Origin: Candidatus Puniceispirillum sp.
GTDB lineage: Bacteria > Pseudomonadota > Alphaproteobacteria > Puniceispirillales > Puniceispirillaceae
DNA: 14,285 nt
Assembly: GCA_018668795.1 (NCBI GenBank)
Contig: JABJBD010000035.1
Coordinates: 1 to 14,285 of the forward strand
Reading direction: 5' to 3'
Both the position numbers and the translations under genes were made by a program. Shown piece after piece: positions 13,914-14,285 of this stretch. Numbering within the stretch: the stretch's first letter is position 1; each line of letters begins with the position of its first letter. The notes under the pieces were generated by a model. That model saw only the letters and a list, made by a program, of their open reading frames with translations, ran no database searches and was not told the origin of the DNA.

Positions 13914-14285
13914 CAGCGATTTTCCTTTTCATCCCCAGCATCTTCATCAATGACATTTTCGGCGTCATCTGCGGTGTCGTCAAGCAAACCGTCAGGTGGC
14001 GCCAATACCACCCGGTGCTGATCCAGCTCGATTGCCACCACGGCATCCCCCGCAAAAGGCAACATCATGCTTGCCCCATACGGCGGTATAATTTCAACCA
14101 CATTACCTGCGCCAAAATCATGAATGGCATCAATACGGCCAAGCAAACTACCATCAGCCAGAACCGCATCCAGCCCCAACAGATCAGCGTGATATATCTC
14201 GTCATCTGCCAGATCGGGCAAGGCAGCGCGATCAACATATAAATGCTGACCCAGCAAACCATCCGACGCGTCACGGCTTTCAATC
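13913..14285 (-). CDS. rimM: Ribosome maturation factor RimM, 5' end cut by window
   Basis: RimM assists late 30S subunit assembly around ribosomal protein S19 and the 16S head. The C-terminal 123 residues are visible. The frame runs open through the window edge, so residues before the visible IESRDASDGLLGQHLYVD are missing, including most of the N-terminal RimM domain. What remains is the PRC-barrel: LLGQHLYVDRAALPDLADDEIYHADLLGL, then DGSLLGRIDAIHDFGAGNVVEI, then MLPFAGDAVVAIELDQHRVVLAPPDGLL. The last 22 residues are very acidic (DDTADDAENVIDEDAGDEKENR apart from a few residues). A TTG at 14257 should not be taken as the start. The stop TGA shares its A with the trmD ATG. Confidence 0.95.
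   Translation of the reverse strand, partial: IESRDASDGLLGQHLYVDRAALPDLADDEIYHADLLGLDAVLADGSLLGRIDAIHDFGAGNVVEIIPPYGASMMLPFAGDAVVAIELDQHRVVLAPPDGLLDDTADDAENVIDEDAGDEKENR

Noticed and set aside
13580..14242. Plus-strand open frame of 220 codons opposite trmD and rimM
   Set aside because: It is antisense to trmD and rimM, with no recognisable motif. The length is explained by the codon bias of the real strand.
1..14285. A previously undescribed multi-gene system
   Set aside because: Every sizeable gene belongs to a well-known housekeeping or biosynthetic family in a familiar order. I found no unknown protein, defence module, array or mobile element to support such a claim.

Overview
This window is a dense, conventional stretch of bacterial chromosome. 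It carries two minus-strand blocks of housekeeping and amino-acid genes, separated by one plus-strand gene. The proteins are full length with intact catalytic motifs. The gene orders sdhC-sdhD-sdhA-sdhB-zapE-mdh-sucC-sucD and rimM-trmD-rplS-leuC-leuD-leuB-asd are typical of Alphaproteobacteria. With mid-range GC and compact spacing, a marine alphaproteobacterium of the SAR116/Rhodospirillales type is my best guess. The class is fairly secure; the clade is inference from general impression, not from a search.

Layout, in the direction of transcription (right to left). Block A, 14285 to 8366: rimM (5' end cut by the window), trmD and rplS (ribosome and tRNA maturation), then leuC, leuD and leuB (leucine synthesis from 2-isopropylmalate) and asd (entry into Lys/Thr/Met synthesis). 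rimM and trmD share one base (TGATG). leuC and leuD are 13 bp apart. Larger gaps (about 50-75 bp) lie before rplS, leuC, leuB and asd. Block B, 7374 to 1: sdhC, sdhD, sdhA and sdhB encode all four subunits of succinate dehydrogenase. They are followed by the AFG1/ZapE-type ATPase, malate dehydrogenase, and succinyl-CoA ligase beta and alpha (alpha cut by the window). Together these cover succinyl-CoA to succinate to fumarate, and malate to oxaloacetate; fumarase is not here.

Between the blocks, pdxY (pyridoxal kinase, B6 salvage) runs left to right. It is divergent from sdhC across a promoter-bearing gap of about 150 bp, and its stop lies 2 bp from the stop of asd.

Regulatory structure is modest. 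There is a good sigma-70-like promoter before sdhC and a 12-bp perfect palindrome before mdh. A strong intrinsic terminator lies between mdh and sucC, with three 11-bp tandem repeats just before sucC. Two adjacent hairpins sit ahead of rplS. No RNA genes, mobile elements, CRISPR arrays or phage genes are visible, and no gene-free stretch exceeds 300 bp. I did not find a novel multi-gene system. The most interesting points are the TAG-dominated stop codons, the small repeats, and the regulatory elements inside the TCA cluster.
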